A DNA stretch of 40,117 bases from positions 1-40,117 of the IMG/VR virus record IMGVR_UViG_3300047334_000107; one strand, written 5' to 3'. The position numbers and the translations under genes were made by a program. The first letter of the stretch is position 1, and every line of letters begins with the position of its first letter. Below are positions 24,635-30,407 of this stretch, piece after piece. The DNA is from a virus. Below the pieces are notes generated by a model. It was not told where the DNA came from. It did no database searches and worked only from the letters and a program-made list of their open reading frames with translations.

Positions 24635-24635
24635 A
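24383..24635. repeat. Inverted duplicate, copy 2 (253 bp)
   Basis: Exact reverse complement of 20388-20640. The flanks on both sides differ, which marks the copy boundaries at the base before the start codon and at codon 84. Confidence 0.95.
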
Positions 24636-24668
24636 GTCGTTCTCCTTGGTTAGTTGTGAAAATCCTTG

Positions 24669-24935
24669 TCATACGCACGGCTCCTTGCTGGTGATGATTT
24701 CGTAAGCATCCCATGAACAACCAAATATTTTCTGTATTTCAGTGGATGATGAGCCATAATCCATTTTTCCACCGCTTATTAGGCGACATTTATTAAGCGC
24801 ATCCTTCGCCACTTCCAACCGCCGCGCCTGCTCTGCGATGATGCGCGTAATAGATGTTTGATCTTGAATAGATAATTTCAATGCGAGATCAAGCCACGGC
24901 TTCACGGCATCTTCAAGGGAGAGTTTATAGGTCAT
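24669..24935 (-). CDS. Hypothetical protein, 88 aa
   Basis: ATG 24935 overlaps the upstream stop (ATGA). Helical: YKLSLEDAVKPWLDLALKLS, then ITRIIAEQARRLEVAKDALN. The end (SAYEIITSKEPCV region) is unremarkable. Unknown function. Confidence 0.65.
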   Translation of the reverse strand: MTYKLSLEDAVKPWLDLALKLSIQDQTSITRIIAEQARRLEVAKDALNKCRLISGGKMDYGSSSTEIQKIFGCSWDAYEIITSKEPCV

Positions 24936-25084
24936 GCTTCGCTCCAATCAAACTTTTGTTTCAGTTCTTTGATAGCCGCTTCTTCCGTGGCACCATAGCC
25001 ATAGCGTCCAGCGTCTTCGCCTTCCTTTAAAAGCGCATCACAAGTCCCAAGCAAATAATCTTCTTCCGTGTTAGTATTACTCAT
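24932..25084 (-). CDS. Small acidic protein, 50 aa
   Basis: ATG 25084 overlaps the upstream stop (ATGA); the open frame to 25240 is antisense-like. Product MSNTNTEEDYLLGTCDALLK then YGYGATEEAAIKELKQKFDW. Resembles small phage proteins with an E-AI-EL pattern; no function known. Confidence 0.6.
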   Translation of the reverse strand: MSNTNTEEDYLLGTCDALLKEGEDAGRYGYGATEEAAIKELKQKFDWSEA

Positions 25085-25236
25085 TTGCACCTTCCCTTCT
25101 GCGTGATTTTGATTGCGCCATATAAGAACACCCCGCCAAGCAATACAGACGTTACCAGGCCCATTGCAAAGCGCTCGACGTGCTGGGCGCGGGTGGCGGG
25201 TTCGTGGGCTTCTATGATTTCGCGGGGTGTGGTCAT
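25081..25236 (-). CDS. Single-helix membrane peptide, 51 aa
   Basis: ATG 25236, overlap ATGA at both ends. Residues 1-22 are polar (MTTPREIIEAHEPATRAQHV), 23-42 hydrophobic (FAMGLVTSVLLGGVFLYG), end basic. Too short for most ORF callers but exactly spliced into the overlap chain, so real. Unknown function. Confidence 0.65.
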   Translation of the reverse strand: MTTPREIIEAHEPATRAQHVERFAMGLVTSVLLGGVFLYGAIKITQKGRCK

Positions 25237-25547
25237 ACAATCACCTCCACGCGCTTCTTAGGGTCTGGGTGCTTAGGGGTGATGCGGATATGAATCGTTT
25301 GCAGGTCATCGCCATGCAGCACGTCTTGTGTATGTGCCAAGATATCGCCTGTATGGGTTAGATATACATAACCCTCAAAACTCTCCGGCTCGACAGGCCA
25401 TTCGCCAACGATATTGTCTCCATCAGTCCATTCCGGCACATTCCCACGCGAACAATTATGTCCGTACCATTTGCCGCCGTGATGGTAGATTAAATTCCAT
25501 TTTTCTTCGGAATACGTTCTATAAAACCCCGGTTTTGTGATTTTCAT
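25233..25547 (-). CDS. Hypothetical protein, 104 aa
   Basis: ATG 25547 in an ATGA overlap. Reads MKITKPGFYRTYSEEKWNLI, aromatic N-terminal half (HHGGKWYGHNCSRGNVPEWT) and GYVYLTHTGDILAHTQDV, suggesting a small beta domain. No family recognised. Confidence 0.65.
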   Translation of the reverse strand: MKITKPGFYRTYSEEKWNLIYHHGGKWYGHNCSRGNVPEWTDGDNIVGEWPVEPESFEGYVYLTHTGDILAHTQDVLHGDDLQTIHIRITPKHPDPKKRVEVIV

Positions 25548-25702
25548 TGCTTGGATTCCTTAATAAAAATAGGCGGCTTAGTATTCCTTATAATAACTTG
25601 AGCTAAAGCAGATTCCATTTCGCTTGACTTGCACCACGAGGCAGCCATCAAAAGCGCTGTAACTTTTTCAATTTCCGATAAAGGCATTGTTTCCCAACTC
25701 AT
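25544..25702 (-). CDS. Hypothetical protein, 52 aa
   Basis: ATG 25702 immediately follows the stop of the upstream membrane peptide (TAAATG). Product MSWETMPLSEIEKVTALLMA is helical and ends TKPPIFIKESKQ. ATGA coupling to the next gene. Unknown function. Confidence 0.6.
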   Translation of the reverse strand: MSWETMPLSEIEKVTALLMAASWCKSSEMESALAQVIIRNTKPPIFIKESKQ

Positions 25703-25837
25703 TTAACGGCACTCCTTCAGTACAATGTGGGCCTTGGCGGCTTCCGCACATGCCAAATCATGATGAGTAGGCATGGTAATAAGAAAGACGCACCACATGA
25801 CGAATACAAATAATATTGTTATGCCACCCTTTCCCAT
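25703..25837 (-). CDS. Single-helix membrane or secreted peptide, 44 aa
   Basis: ATG 25837 shares a base with the upstream stop (TGATG). Residues 5-22 form a hydrophobic helix (GITILFVFVMWCVFLITM); the rest is a short tail with two cysteines. Could be a signal anchor. Unknown function. Confidence 0.6.
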   Translation of the reverse strand: MGKGGITILFVFVMWCVFLITMPTHHDLACAEAAKAHIVLKECR

Positions 25838-26223
25838 CACAATGCCCCTTTTGCTATTTCCCTTATTACATTATAGATGCGCCGAGCCTCATCCACACTG
25901 CGTATTTCGGCGGTGTGGTATTGGTAGCAAATGGCCTTTGAAACTCGCGCATATAGCTGCCCGCGCTTGAGTTGTCCGCTCTGCCATAATGGATCAAGTA
26001 TCTTATGAATATGTTGTCGCGCGGCCTTGATTTCCTTGTTTGGGATGTTGCCTAGCGGCTTTGTGCGGTCGCTCGTTTTATGATGGCATCCCACGTAATT
26101 CTTGCAGGCGTCGCATTTCCAAAATGGCAACTCGCCAAGGTCGGGTCGGTGGGGATAGATCTCCACCCCGTCCGTCAATCGCGCATCGACATCGTTTTGA
26201 CATTGAACGCAGTAGATTTTCAT
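25837..26223 (-). CDS. DUF3268-type zinc-finger protein, 128 aa
   Basis: ATG 26223 in an ATGA overlap. Two CxxC groups (CVQCQNDVDARL; WKCDACKNYVGCH) plus conserved LPFWKCD, PLGNIPNKEIKAARQHIHKI and DPLW (residues about 55-80) match the DUF3268 pattern (zinc ribbon, YVGCH, PLG.LA, R..AH..FDPLW). Common in phages and prophages, function unknown, probably DNA- or protein-binding. Confidence 0.8.
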   Translation of the reverse strand: MKIYCVQCQNDVDARLTDGVEIYPHRPDLGELPFWKCDACKNYVGCHHKTSDRTKPLGNIPNKEIKAARQHIHKILDPLWQSGQLKRGQLYARVSKAICYQYHTAEIRSVDEARRIYNVIREIAKGAL

Positions 26224-26450
26224 GCCCTCTTCCCCTCTACCGCCTGCAACAGCGCAATGCGGGTGAATATTCTGCCGATATGGCTGAAAAATGTTTCGGT
26301 TTTCCCCTCGAAGTGCTTATCATAAGCAGTGATAATTTCCTCTACTCGCTCAGGATTCACTTCCGCATCCACCAGCGCAATAACCGCCGAACTCGTGCAG
26401 TTATGCTTCACCAGGTTGCGGATTTTCTGAAGTTCATGGTCTATGGTCAT
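26220..26450 (-). CDS. Hypothetical helical protein, 76 aa
   Basis: ATG 26450 lies five bases after the upstream stop with AAGG before it. MTIDHELQKIRNLVKHNCTS, then VNPERVEEIITAYDKHFEGK; all-helical. Unknown function. Confidence 0.65.
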   Translation of the reverse strand: MTIDHELQKIRNLVKHNCTSSAVIALVDAEVNPERVEEIITAYDKHFEGKTETFFSHIGRIFTRIALLQAVEGKRA

Positions 26451-26454
26451 GGCC

Positions 26455-26628
26455 TTACAACCTTATTAAATCTTGTTCTTTAGCAAAGCATTCAATGTTA
26501 TGGTCAATTTTTACACTCCATCCATTATCGCCAAATGGAACTTTCATAGTATCTAGTAAAGTGCCATATTCGCCTGCACATGGGTGATTAGAAGATTGCT
26601 TTATTATTACCTTATCGCCACTTTTCAT
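26455..26628 (-). CDS. Small SH3/KOW-like protein, 57 aa
   Basis: ATG 26628 overlaps the upstream stop (ATGA). MKSGDKVIIKQSSNHPCAGE then YGTLLD and WSVKIDH follows the pattern GD.V.I......G..G.V......V.... of small SH3/KOW barrels; might bind RNA or protein. Below common length limits. Confidence 0.6.
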   Translation of the reverse strand: MKSGDKVIIKQSSNHPCAGEYGTLLDTMKVPFGDNGWSVKIDHNIECFAKEQDLIRL

Positions 26629-26777
26629 TTTTCCCGTTCCTTTGCTTCAATATATTTCAGTTGTGCATTTGCATGGGCTTGCGCCAATGTCTGTATTTTG
26701 TTCTTGTCGTTTCCAGCCTTCACCAGTTCAGCATAGGTTTTCTCTACGCGCTGTTTGGCTAGGTCTAGAGGTGTCAT
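26625..26777 (-). CDS. Small helical protein, 50 aa
   Basis: ATG 26777 in an ATGA overlap. MTPLDLAKQRVEKTYAELVK and AQAHANAQLKYIEAKEREK form one amphipathic, coiled-coil-like helix. Longer open frame to 26972 is antisense-like. Unknown function. Confidence 0.6.
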   Translation of the reverse strand: MTPLDLAKQRVEKTYAELVKAGNDKNKIQTLAQAHANAQLKYIEAKEREK

Positions 26778-26944
26778 TTTCCCACCTGCTTGACTTCGTA
26801 CCAAGCCCATAGAACTGCGGTTAAAACAAATGTTGTTGGAATGGTCATAAGAGGAAGCCCCAAATACAGACCGAAGATTGCCCAGCCGTAGAATACCAGT
26901 AGGCAGATTGCGCCGCCGATCATGTGCGATATGAGGAAAGTCAT
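26774..26944 (-). CDS. Two-helix membrane protein, 56 aa
   Basis: ATG 26944, ATGA overlaps on both sides. Two hydrophobic helices: MIGGAICLLVFYGWAIFGLY and TIPTTFVLTAVLWAWYEV. Short cytoplasmic or periplasmic tails. Unknown; small polytopic phage proteins may modulate host membranes. Confidence 0.65.
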   Translation of the reverse strand: MTFLISHMIGGAICLLVFYGWAIFGLYLGLPLMTIPTTFVLTAVLWAWYEVKQVGK

Positions 26945-27117
26945 GCGTCCTCCAGATAAAGAAGCGGATCATTTAAAAGAATGTGCTTGGCGTTAGCCAG
27001 AAGCCCGCGATATTTTTCTGCCTTATTCGATTGCTCAATGATGCGGATTAGGTCGTCAGTGATGATTTCCAGTTTATCTATGCGGTCACATAGTTTTTTC
27101 AGTTGTTCCTCGCTCAT
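26941..27117 (-). CDS. Hypothetical helical protein, 58 aa
   Basis: ATG 27117 with GGGGCGA upstream; ATGA overlap with the next gene. MSEEQLKKLCDRIDKLEIIT, then DDLIRIIEQSNKAEKYRGLL; charged coiled coil. Unknown. Confidence 0.65.
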   Translation of the reverse strand: MSEEQLKKLCDRIDKLEIITDDLIRIIEQSNKAEKYRGLLANAKHILLNDPLLYLEDA

Positions 27118-27133
27118 GGATTCGCCCCTACAG

Positions 27134-27214
27134 TCATAAAGGTTTCACGTAAATATATTTGAAAAAGATAAAATAGATGGATAGGAAGATAATACCTAAG
27201 ATGGTGCGGATCAT
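27134..27214 (-). CDS. Tiny membrane peptide, 26 aa
   Basis: ATG 27214 overlaps the upstream stop (ATGA). MIRTILGIIFLSIYFIFFKY plus IYVKPL is one hydrophobic helix with basic ends. Very short, but it fits exactly in the chain of overlaps, and there is a 16-base gap to the next gene. Confidence 0.5.
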   Translation of the reverse strand: MIRTILGIIFLSIYFIFFKYIYVKPL

Positions 27215-27588
27215 TGTTCTTCCTCATTCGCATTAAAAGTTTCGTGATATTGCCGCTCAAGTCTAGGCCAAAGCCAATCCGTGCCGCCGTCAAGGAATCT
27301 CGGCATCCAGTACTCGTGTGCCCATAGGCTTGTACCGTCATGCCAGCACTTACCACCAATAAGCCAGCAATCATTATGCTGTGCCTCGCGTCCTTCATAA
27401 AAATTGGGACAACTACGATAATGTGCTTCCAATCCTAGGGACTGAAAAATGCTTTTTTCACTCCATGATATTTTCAGGTTTTCTTCACTCACCGTGAAAT
27501 GGAAGTGAATGCCTCCCTTTTCGCCAACTACGGCAAAATGAAAGTGTCCGTGTCGCATGTGAACGACTCTCTTCAGTTCCTCAGTCAT
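27211..27588 (-). CDS. Hypothetical protein, 125 aa
   Basis: Start ATG 27588 shares one base with the upstream stop (TGATG); the frame to 27645 overlaps the upstream gene. N-terminal part is histidine-rich (HMRHGHFHFAVVGEKGGIHF then HFTV), followed by aromatic segments (SCPNFYEGREAQHNDCWLIG; HEYWMPRFLDGGTDWLW). His-rich part may bind metal. Family unknown. Confidence 0.65.
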   Translation of the reverse strand: MTEELKRVVHMRHGHFHFAVVGEKGGIHFHFTVSEENLKISWSEKSIFQSLGLEAHYRSCPNFYEGREAQHNDCWLIGGKCWHDGTSLWAHEYWMPRFLDGGTDWLWPRLERQYHETFNANEEEQ

Positions 27589-27695
27589 CACAACCCCAAC
27601 ATCAAACACCCGAAGATACACAGCCCCAACCATGACAGGATGCACTCCATCCGATTGGATTCGATTAGCTCAATGGCTCGCTCTAGAGTTTTCAT
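27588..27695 (-). CDS. Small membrane peptide, 35 aa
   Basis: ATG 27695 in an ATGA overlap with the Ala-repeat gene and TGATG with the next. MKTLERAIELIESNRMECIL then SWLGLCIFGCLMLGL: polar helix followed by a membrane helix. Not listed by usual ORF length limits. Confidence 0.55.
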   Translation of the reverse strand: MKTLERAIELIESNRMECILSWLGLCIFGCLMLGL

Positions 27696-28504
27696 GCTGC
27701 CTCAGTCAGATCAAGCCATTCACAACCATTGGCATTCATAGATATGAGAATCTGCACAACTTCTTCAGCAAACCACGCTAGGCGCTCATCACGGATTTTA
27801 GCCGCACACGCCGCATACGCCGCCGCATTCGCCGCATTCGCCGCCGCATTCGCCGCCGCATTCGCCGCATACGCCGCCGCCTTCGCCGCCTTCGCCGCAC
27901 ACGCCGCACACGCCGCATTCGCCGCATCCGCCGCATTCGCCGCCGCATTCGCCGCATACGCCGCATTCGCCGCATTCGCCGCCGCATTCGCCGCCGCATT
28001 CGCCGCACACGCCGCATACGCCGTATGCGCCGCATTCGCCGCATCCGCCGCATTCGCCGCCTTTTTATCTCCATTCAATTCACACTGGACGGCAGCTTTT
28101 TCCAAAACTTCTTTATGAGCGGCATCAGGATGAATAGATGCGGCAGAGCGTAAAGCCGCAGGCACAACCTTGCGGATCACCAAATCATTAACGCGTTTTA
28201 TAAATTCCAGATCGTCAATATTTCCTGCCGTGCCAAGTTGCGCTATAGCGAGGCGGCGCATTCCCTTTGCGCGGGATTCTTTTGACGACCAATCGGAATC
28301 ATTGAGGCGAATCTTAAGCGCTCGCACTGCCCCACTTACACAAGGCGGATTATCCCCATGTGGCAAGCCCATGGCAAAGCACACCGCTGCTTCGATGCAC
28401 ATCTCGCCGGGTTTCTGATTGCCCAACCCTGAACTTAGCCCCTTGTCAACGATTTCTAGCACTTTTGCGGCAAGCTTGCGGTCAATTTCAACTTCTTTTT
28501 TCAT
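27692..28504 (-). CDS. Ala-rich tandem-repeat protein, 270 aa
   Basis: ATG 28504 overlaps the previous stop (TGATG) with GGGGA upstream. Residues 1-150 form a globular part (AAVCFAMGLPHGDNPPCVSG, then AVRALKIRLNDSDWSSKESR). Residues about 150-235 are Ala-only with one different residue every three to five positions (ADAANAAHTAYAACAANAAA), and the end (LAWFAEEVVQILISMNANGC) is ordinary. The repeat would make a long Ala helix or a solenoid. Phage proteins with AAYAAAYAA-type repeats and an N-terminal GLPHGDN.SCV segment are known as families of unknown function; some are compared to immunity or antitoxin-like proteins. Confidence 0.8.
   Translation of the reverse strand: MKKEVEIDRKLAAKVLEIVDKGLSSGLGNQKPGEMCIEAAVCFAMGLPHGDNPPCVSGAVRALKIRLNDSDWSSKESRAKGMRRLAIAQLGTAGNIDDLEFIKRVNDLVIRKVVPAALRSAASIHPDAAHKEVLEKAAVQCELNGDKKAANAADAANAAHTAYAACAANAAANAAANAANAAYAANAAANAADAANAACAACAAKAAKAAAYAANAAANAAANAANAAAYAACAAKIRDERLAWFAEEVVQILISMNANGCEWLDLTEAA
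27800..28062. repeat. Imperfect tandem repeat of GCCGCATTC units
   Basis: About 260 bp of 9-base units of the type GCCGCATTC with variants (ACAC, ATAC, TTC, ATCC) and extra GCC triplets. On the minus strand it encodes the Ala repeat. Because most codons are GCN in several frames, it also leaves open antisense frames that are shadows. Unit number may vary by slippage. Confidence 0.95.
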
Positions 28505-28632
28505 CACAAATCCCCATTGCGTTTAAATATTTCGATAATCTCATCCAGCTTGCGTGAATCTTCCTTGGCATCTAAAAGCATTTGGTCAAGAATGGCCTGA
28601 AGTTTGGCTATTTCTGCCTTGAGTTCTTCCAT
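28504..28632 (-). CDS. Small coiled-coil protein, 42 aa
   Basis: ATG 28632 comes one base after the upstream stop, with GGAAG eight bases before. MEELKAEIAKLQAILDQMLL and AKEDSRKLDEIIEIFKRNGD give one amphipathic heptad helix. Longer frame to 28719 overlaps the upstream gene. Confidence 0.6.
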   Translation of the reverse strand: MEELKAEIAKLQAILDQMLLDAKEDSRKLDEIIEIFKRNGDL

Positions 28633-28633
28633 A

Positions 28634-28891
28634 TTAATAACTTCCATTGTCTCTGACATATTTTGCGTAATTCGCCCGATTCTCCGCCTGCACCACGTCA
28701 AGAGCAACCATGGCTTCATCGTAAAACAGATCGCCTAATGTCTCCTGTATGCGGGCCAGACACAGCTCCCGCTCTTCCTGTGAAGGATTGAACGGGCAGA
28801 ATGTACGATCTAGTAAACCCTTCATCCATGTTTCGGTTATGGTATGCTTGGCCTTGTTCAGGTAGTCCAGCTTGTCTTGTGCGTCCATCAT
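28634..28891 (-). CDS. Hypothetical helical protein, 85 aa, first gene of minus operon
   Basis: ATG 28891 with AGGAG eight bases upstream, and a minus-strand promoter 45 bases further. MMDAQDKLDYLNKAKHTITE, PFNPSQEERELCLARIQETL. Unknown. First of 24 genes reading left. Confidence 0.7.
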   Translation of the reverse strand: MMDAQDKLDYLNKAKHTITETWMKGLLDRTFCPFNPSQEERELCLARIQETLGDLFYDEAMVALDVVQAENRANYAKYVRDNGSY

Positions 28892-28923
28892 CTGCGTTGC
28901 TCCTGTGTGATTTCGATTAGCTG

Positions 28924-28952
28924 TTGACAAGAGAAAGCATACAGCATATTGT
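28924..28952 (+). promoter_or_regulatory. Sigma-70-type promoter for plus-strand operon
   Basis: TTGACA (28924-28929), 17 bases, TATTGT (28947-28952). Perfect -35 and good spacing. It overlaps the minus-strand promoter on the other face, so the two operons are likely switched against each other by the RHH protein encoded immediately downstream. Confidence 0.7.
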
Positions 28953-28963
28953 TATGTGGTCAA
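28936..28963 (-). promoter_or_regulatory. Divergent promoter for minus-strand operon
   Basis: On the minus strand TTGACC (28963-28958), 16 bases, TATGCT (28941-28936). It lies within the plus-strand promoter, so RNA polymerase cannot occupy both at once. Confidence 0.6.
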
Positions 28964-28982
28964 GAGGAAAAAACATAAAAAT

Positions 28983-29147
28983 ATGAAACATATGAAAAAC
29001 AAAGATAAAGAGCGCTTTACAGTGTCACTTGATACTGATATTGCAAAACAGGTACGAGAAATTGCTGCTGAAGAAGATAGGCTTCCAGCTAATATGATAG
29101 CCATTTTAGCCAAGCGAGCAATTATGGAGAAAAAGAATACCCCGTAA
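28983..29147 (+). CDS. Ribbon-helix-helix (Arc/CopG-like) DNA-binding protein, 54 aa
   Basis: Start at ATG 28983 (or 28992); a GTG at 28956 would lie at the transcription start and is rejected. After a basic start the core is ERFTVSLDTDIAKQVREIAA (beta strand then helix A) and EEDRLPANMIAILAKRAIM (turn, helix B), the standard RHH fold that binds DNA as dimers. Divergent to a 24-gene operon with overlapping promoters, so a likely transcriptional switch, comparable in role to P22 Arc. Confidence 0.75.
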   Translation: MKHMKNKDKERFTVSLDTDIAKQVREIAAEEDRLPANMIAILAKRAIMEKKNTP

Positions 29148-29193
29148 GGGGTTAAGACTGCGTTGCCTGAGCAAATAACAGACCTGCCAAGCA
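29141..29193 (+). other. Two small hairpins in the gap after the RHH gene
   Basis: ACCCC and GGGGT pair around GTAA (about 29140-29153), and CCTGC/GCAGG pair around CAA (29183-29195). Short, without T-run; may slow polymerase or limit translation of the next gene. The gap 29148-29217 has nothing else. Confidence 0.3.
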
Positions 29194-29217
29194 GGCGAAT
29201 ATAAACTAAGGGGTTAT

Positions 29218-29358
29218 ATGTACATCCGAGTCGTCTCACTGGAATCGCTATTCCTGGACTTCGATAAGCAGATCGCCCAGATGCGCAAGCAGATAGTGCT
29301 GTTGCACGCATCGCACAAGCGGTTATATGACCATGTATACAGGAAGGATAGCGAGTGA
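29218..29358 (+). CDS. Small helical protein, 46 aa
   Basis: ATG 29218 follows AAGGGG by six bases. MYIRVVSLESLFLDFDKQIA, then QMRKQIVLLHASHKRLYDHV is one basic coiled helix. Stop overlaps the GTG of the Dcm-like gene (GTGA), so the two are coupled. Might be a partner or regulator; unknown. Confidence 0.6.
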   Translation: MYIRVVSLESLFLDFDKQIAQMRKQIVLLHASHKRLYDHVYRKDSE

Positions 29359-29936
29359 AACTCCGTGTCTTAATCGGTTGTGAGGAATCAGGTGTTGGTC
29401 GGGATGCGTTTCTCGCGCTCGGGCATGACGCCTGGAGTAATGATCTGATACCGGCCCGTAACGGCGGGCCGCATTTACAGATGGATGTGTTTGAAGCGAT
29501 TCTTAGGCATGGGCCATGGGATATTATCATTCTGCATCCAGACTGTACTGAAATGTCTCTTTCCGGTAATCGCCGTTACGGGTATGGAACGCCGGGAGAG
29601 AATGCAAGGCTCTTGCGGTTGGCTTGGACTAAACTGTTATGGGGAACGGCTAAACAAAATTGCAGGATAGGCTGCGCTATCGAAAACCCCACAAGCGTTT
29701 TATGGAGTTGGATAGGCAAGCCGCAGTATATCCAGCCTTGGCAGTTCGGCCACCCGGAAACCAAAAAGACCGGCATACTGACACATAGATTGCCGCCACT
29801 GAAGCCTACCAATATCGTTGAAGGCCGCGAGCAGCGTATCTGGAAAATGGCTCCTTCACCGACACGCAAGCGCGACAGGTCGGAGTCATACCCCGGAATC
29901 ATGAAAGCAATGGCTGAGCAATGGGGTAATACATGA
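29355..29936 (+). CDS. Phage C5-cytosine methyltransferase-like protein, 193 aa
   Basis: Starts at GTG 29355 (overlap). MKLRVLIGCEESGVGRDAFL is the SAM-binding strand-turn-helix, followed by LGHDAWSNDL (second strand with acidic end), DIIILHPDCTEMSLSGN (motif IV region) and AIENPTSVLW (motif VI, ENP for ENV). The cysteine nucleophile position is Cys64 but the usual PPCT is PDCT. C-terminal QPWQFGHPETKKTGI and PTNIVEGREQRIWKM are typical of this compact phage family, annotated as DNA methylase, which lacks the normal target-recognition domain. Might modify cytosine in DNA or nucleotides; activity not proven. Confidence 0.75.
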   Translation: MKLRVLIGCEESGVGRDAFLALGHDAWSNDLIPARNGGPHLQMDVFEAILRHGPWDIIILHPDCTEMSLSGNRRYGYGTPGENARLLRLAWTKLLWGTAKQNCRIGCAIENPTSVLWSWIGKPQYIQPWQFGHPETKKTGILTHRLPPLKPTNIVEGREQRIWKMAPSPTRKRDRSESYPGIMKAMAEQWGNT

Positions 29937-30052
29937 TCCTCTTGGCCCTCACCATGTACATCACCAGCATAAGCATGTTTGCATGGCTATCCGGTCTGGA
30001 CTATGGGCAAGGGCATCCGCTTAGGGATAAAAGGGGAAGGTTTGTAAGGTGA
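29933..30052 (+). CDS. Small membrane peptide, 39 aa
   Basis: ATG 29933 overlaps the Dcm-like stop (ATGA). MILLALTMYITSISMFAWLS is a hydrophobic helix; the end is basic (HPLRDKRGRFVR). GTGA overlap with the next gene. Unknown. Confidence 0.5.
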   Translation: MILLALTMYITSISMFAWLSGLDYGQGHPLRDKRGRFVR

Positions 30053-30231
30053 ACAGAGAAACATGGAAATATTTTCACCGATTGCAACGTTGCACCATGC
30101 GAGCAATGCAGGAAGGTTTTGAAAGGCGTATGTGCGATATGGCTATATACGGCACAGCCTTTTATACGCCAGAAGAGCAAGAAAAAGATATGGAAATGGT
30201 GGTAAAGTTAATGGCGGGGTTGAGGCCATGA
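30049..30231 (+). CDS. Hypothetical protein, 60 aa
   Basis: GTG 30049 overlap (GTGA). MNRETWKYFHRLQRCTMRAM then MCDMAIYGTAFYTPEEQEKD; helical. Unknown function. ATGA coupling to the next gene. Confidence 0.55.
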   Translation: MNRETWKYFHRLQRCTMRAMQEGFERRMCDMAIYGTAFYTPEEQEKDMEMVVKLMAGLRP

Positions 30232-30380
30232 CAGAGCAGCAGTATTTTTCCGCTCCGTTCTGGGCAGACAGGTTCCATTTCTGTGCAATACGTGCATACG
30301 TTGAAGCTATGGCGGAAGGTAGGAATATGGATAGCGGATACGTGCGGAAATTGGCGTATCGGTATTATGAGGAAAACTAA
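30228..30380 (+). CDS. Hypothetical protein, 50 aa
   Basis: ATG 30228 (ATGA overlap); frame upstream to 30132 overlaps another gene. MTEQQYFSAPFWADRFHFCA, then AMAEGRNMDSGYVRKLAYRY. Unknown. Confidence 0.55.
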   Translation: MTEQQYFSAPFWADRFHFCAIRAYVEAMAEGRNMDSGYVRKLAYRYYEEN

Positions 30381-30407
30381 CGTAACGATCAACCAAGGAG
30401 ACTGACA

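Noticed and set aside
27114-27398. 94-aa minus-strand frame
   Set aside because: Overlaps two genes that fit the chain; its start lacks a ribosome site. The tiny membrane peptide at 27134 in another frame fits better.
27800-28062. CRISPR-like array
   Set aside because: Units are contiguous 9-mers with no unique spacers of constant length.
27729-28118. Plus-strand Ala-rich frame and two other minus-strand frames (Arg/Met-rich and Cys/Gly-rich) over the repeat
   Set aside because: All come from the GCCGCATTC tandem repeat, which is open in many frames; only the frame in the overlap chain with a ribosome site is credible.
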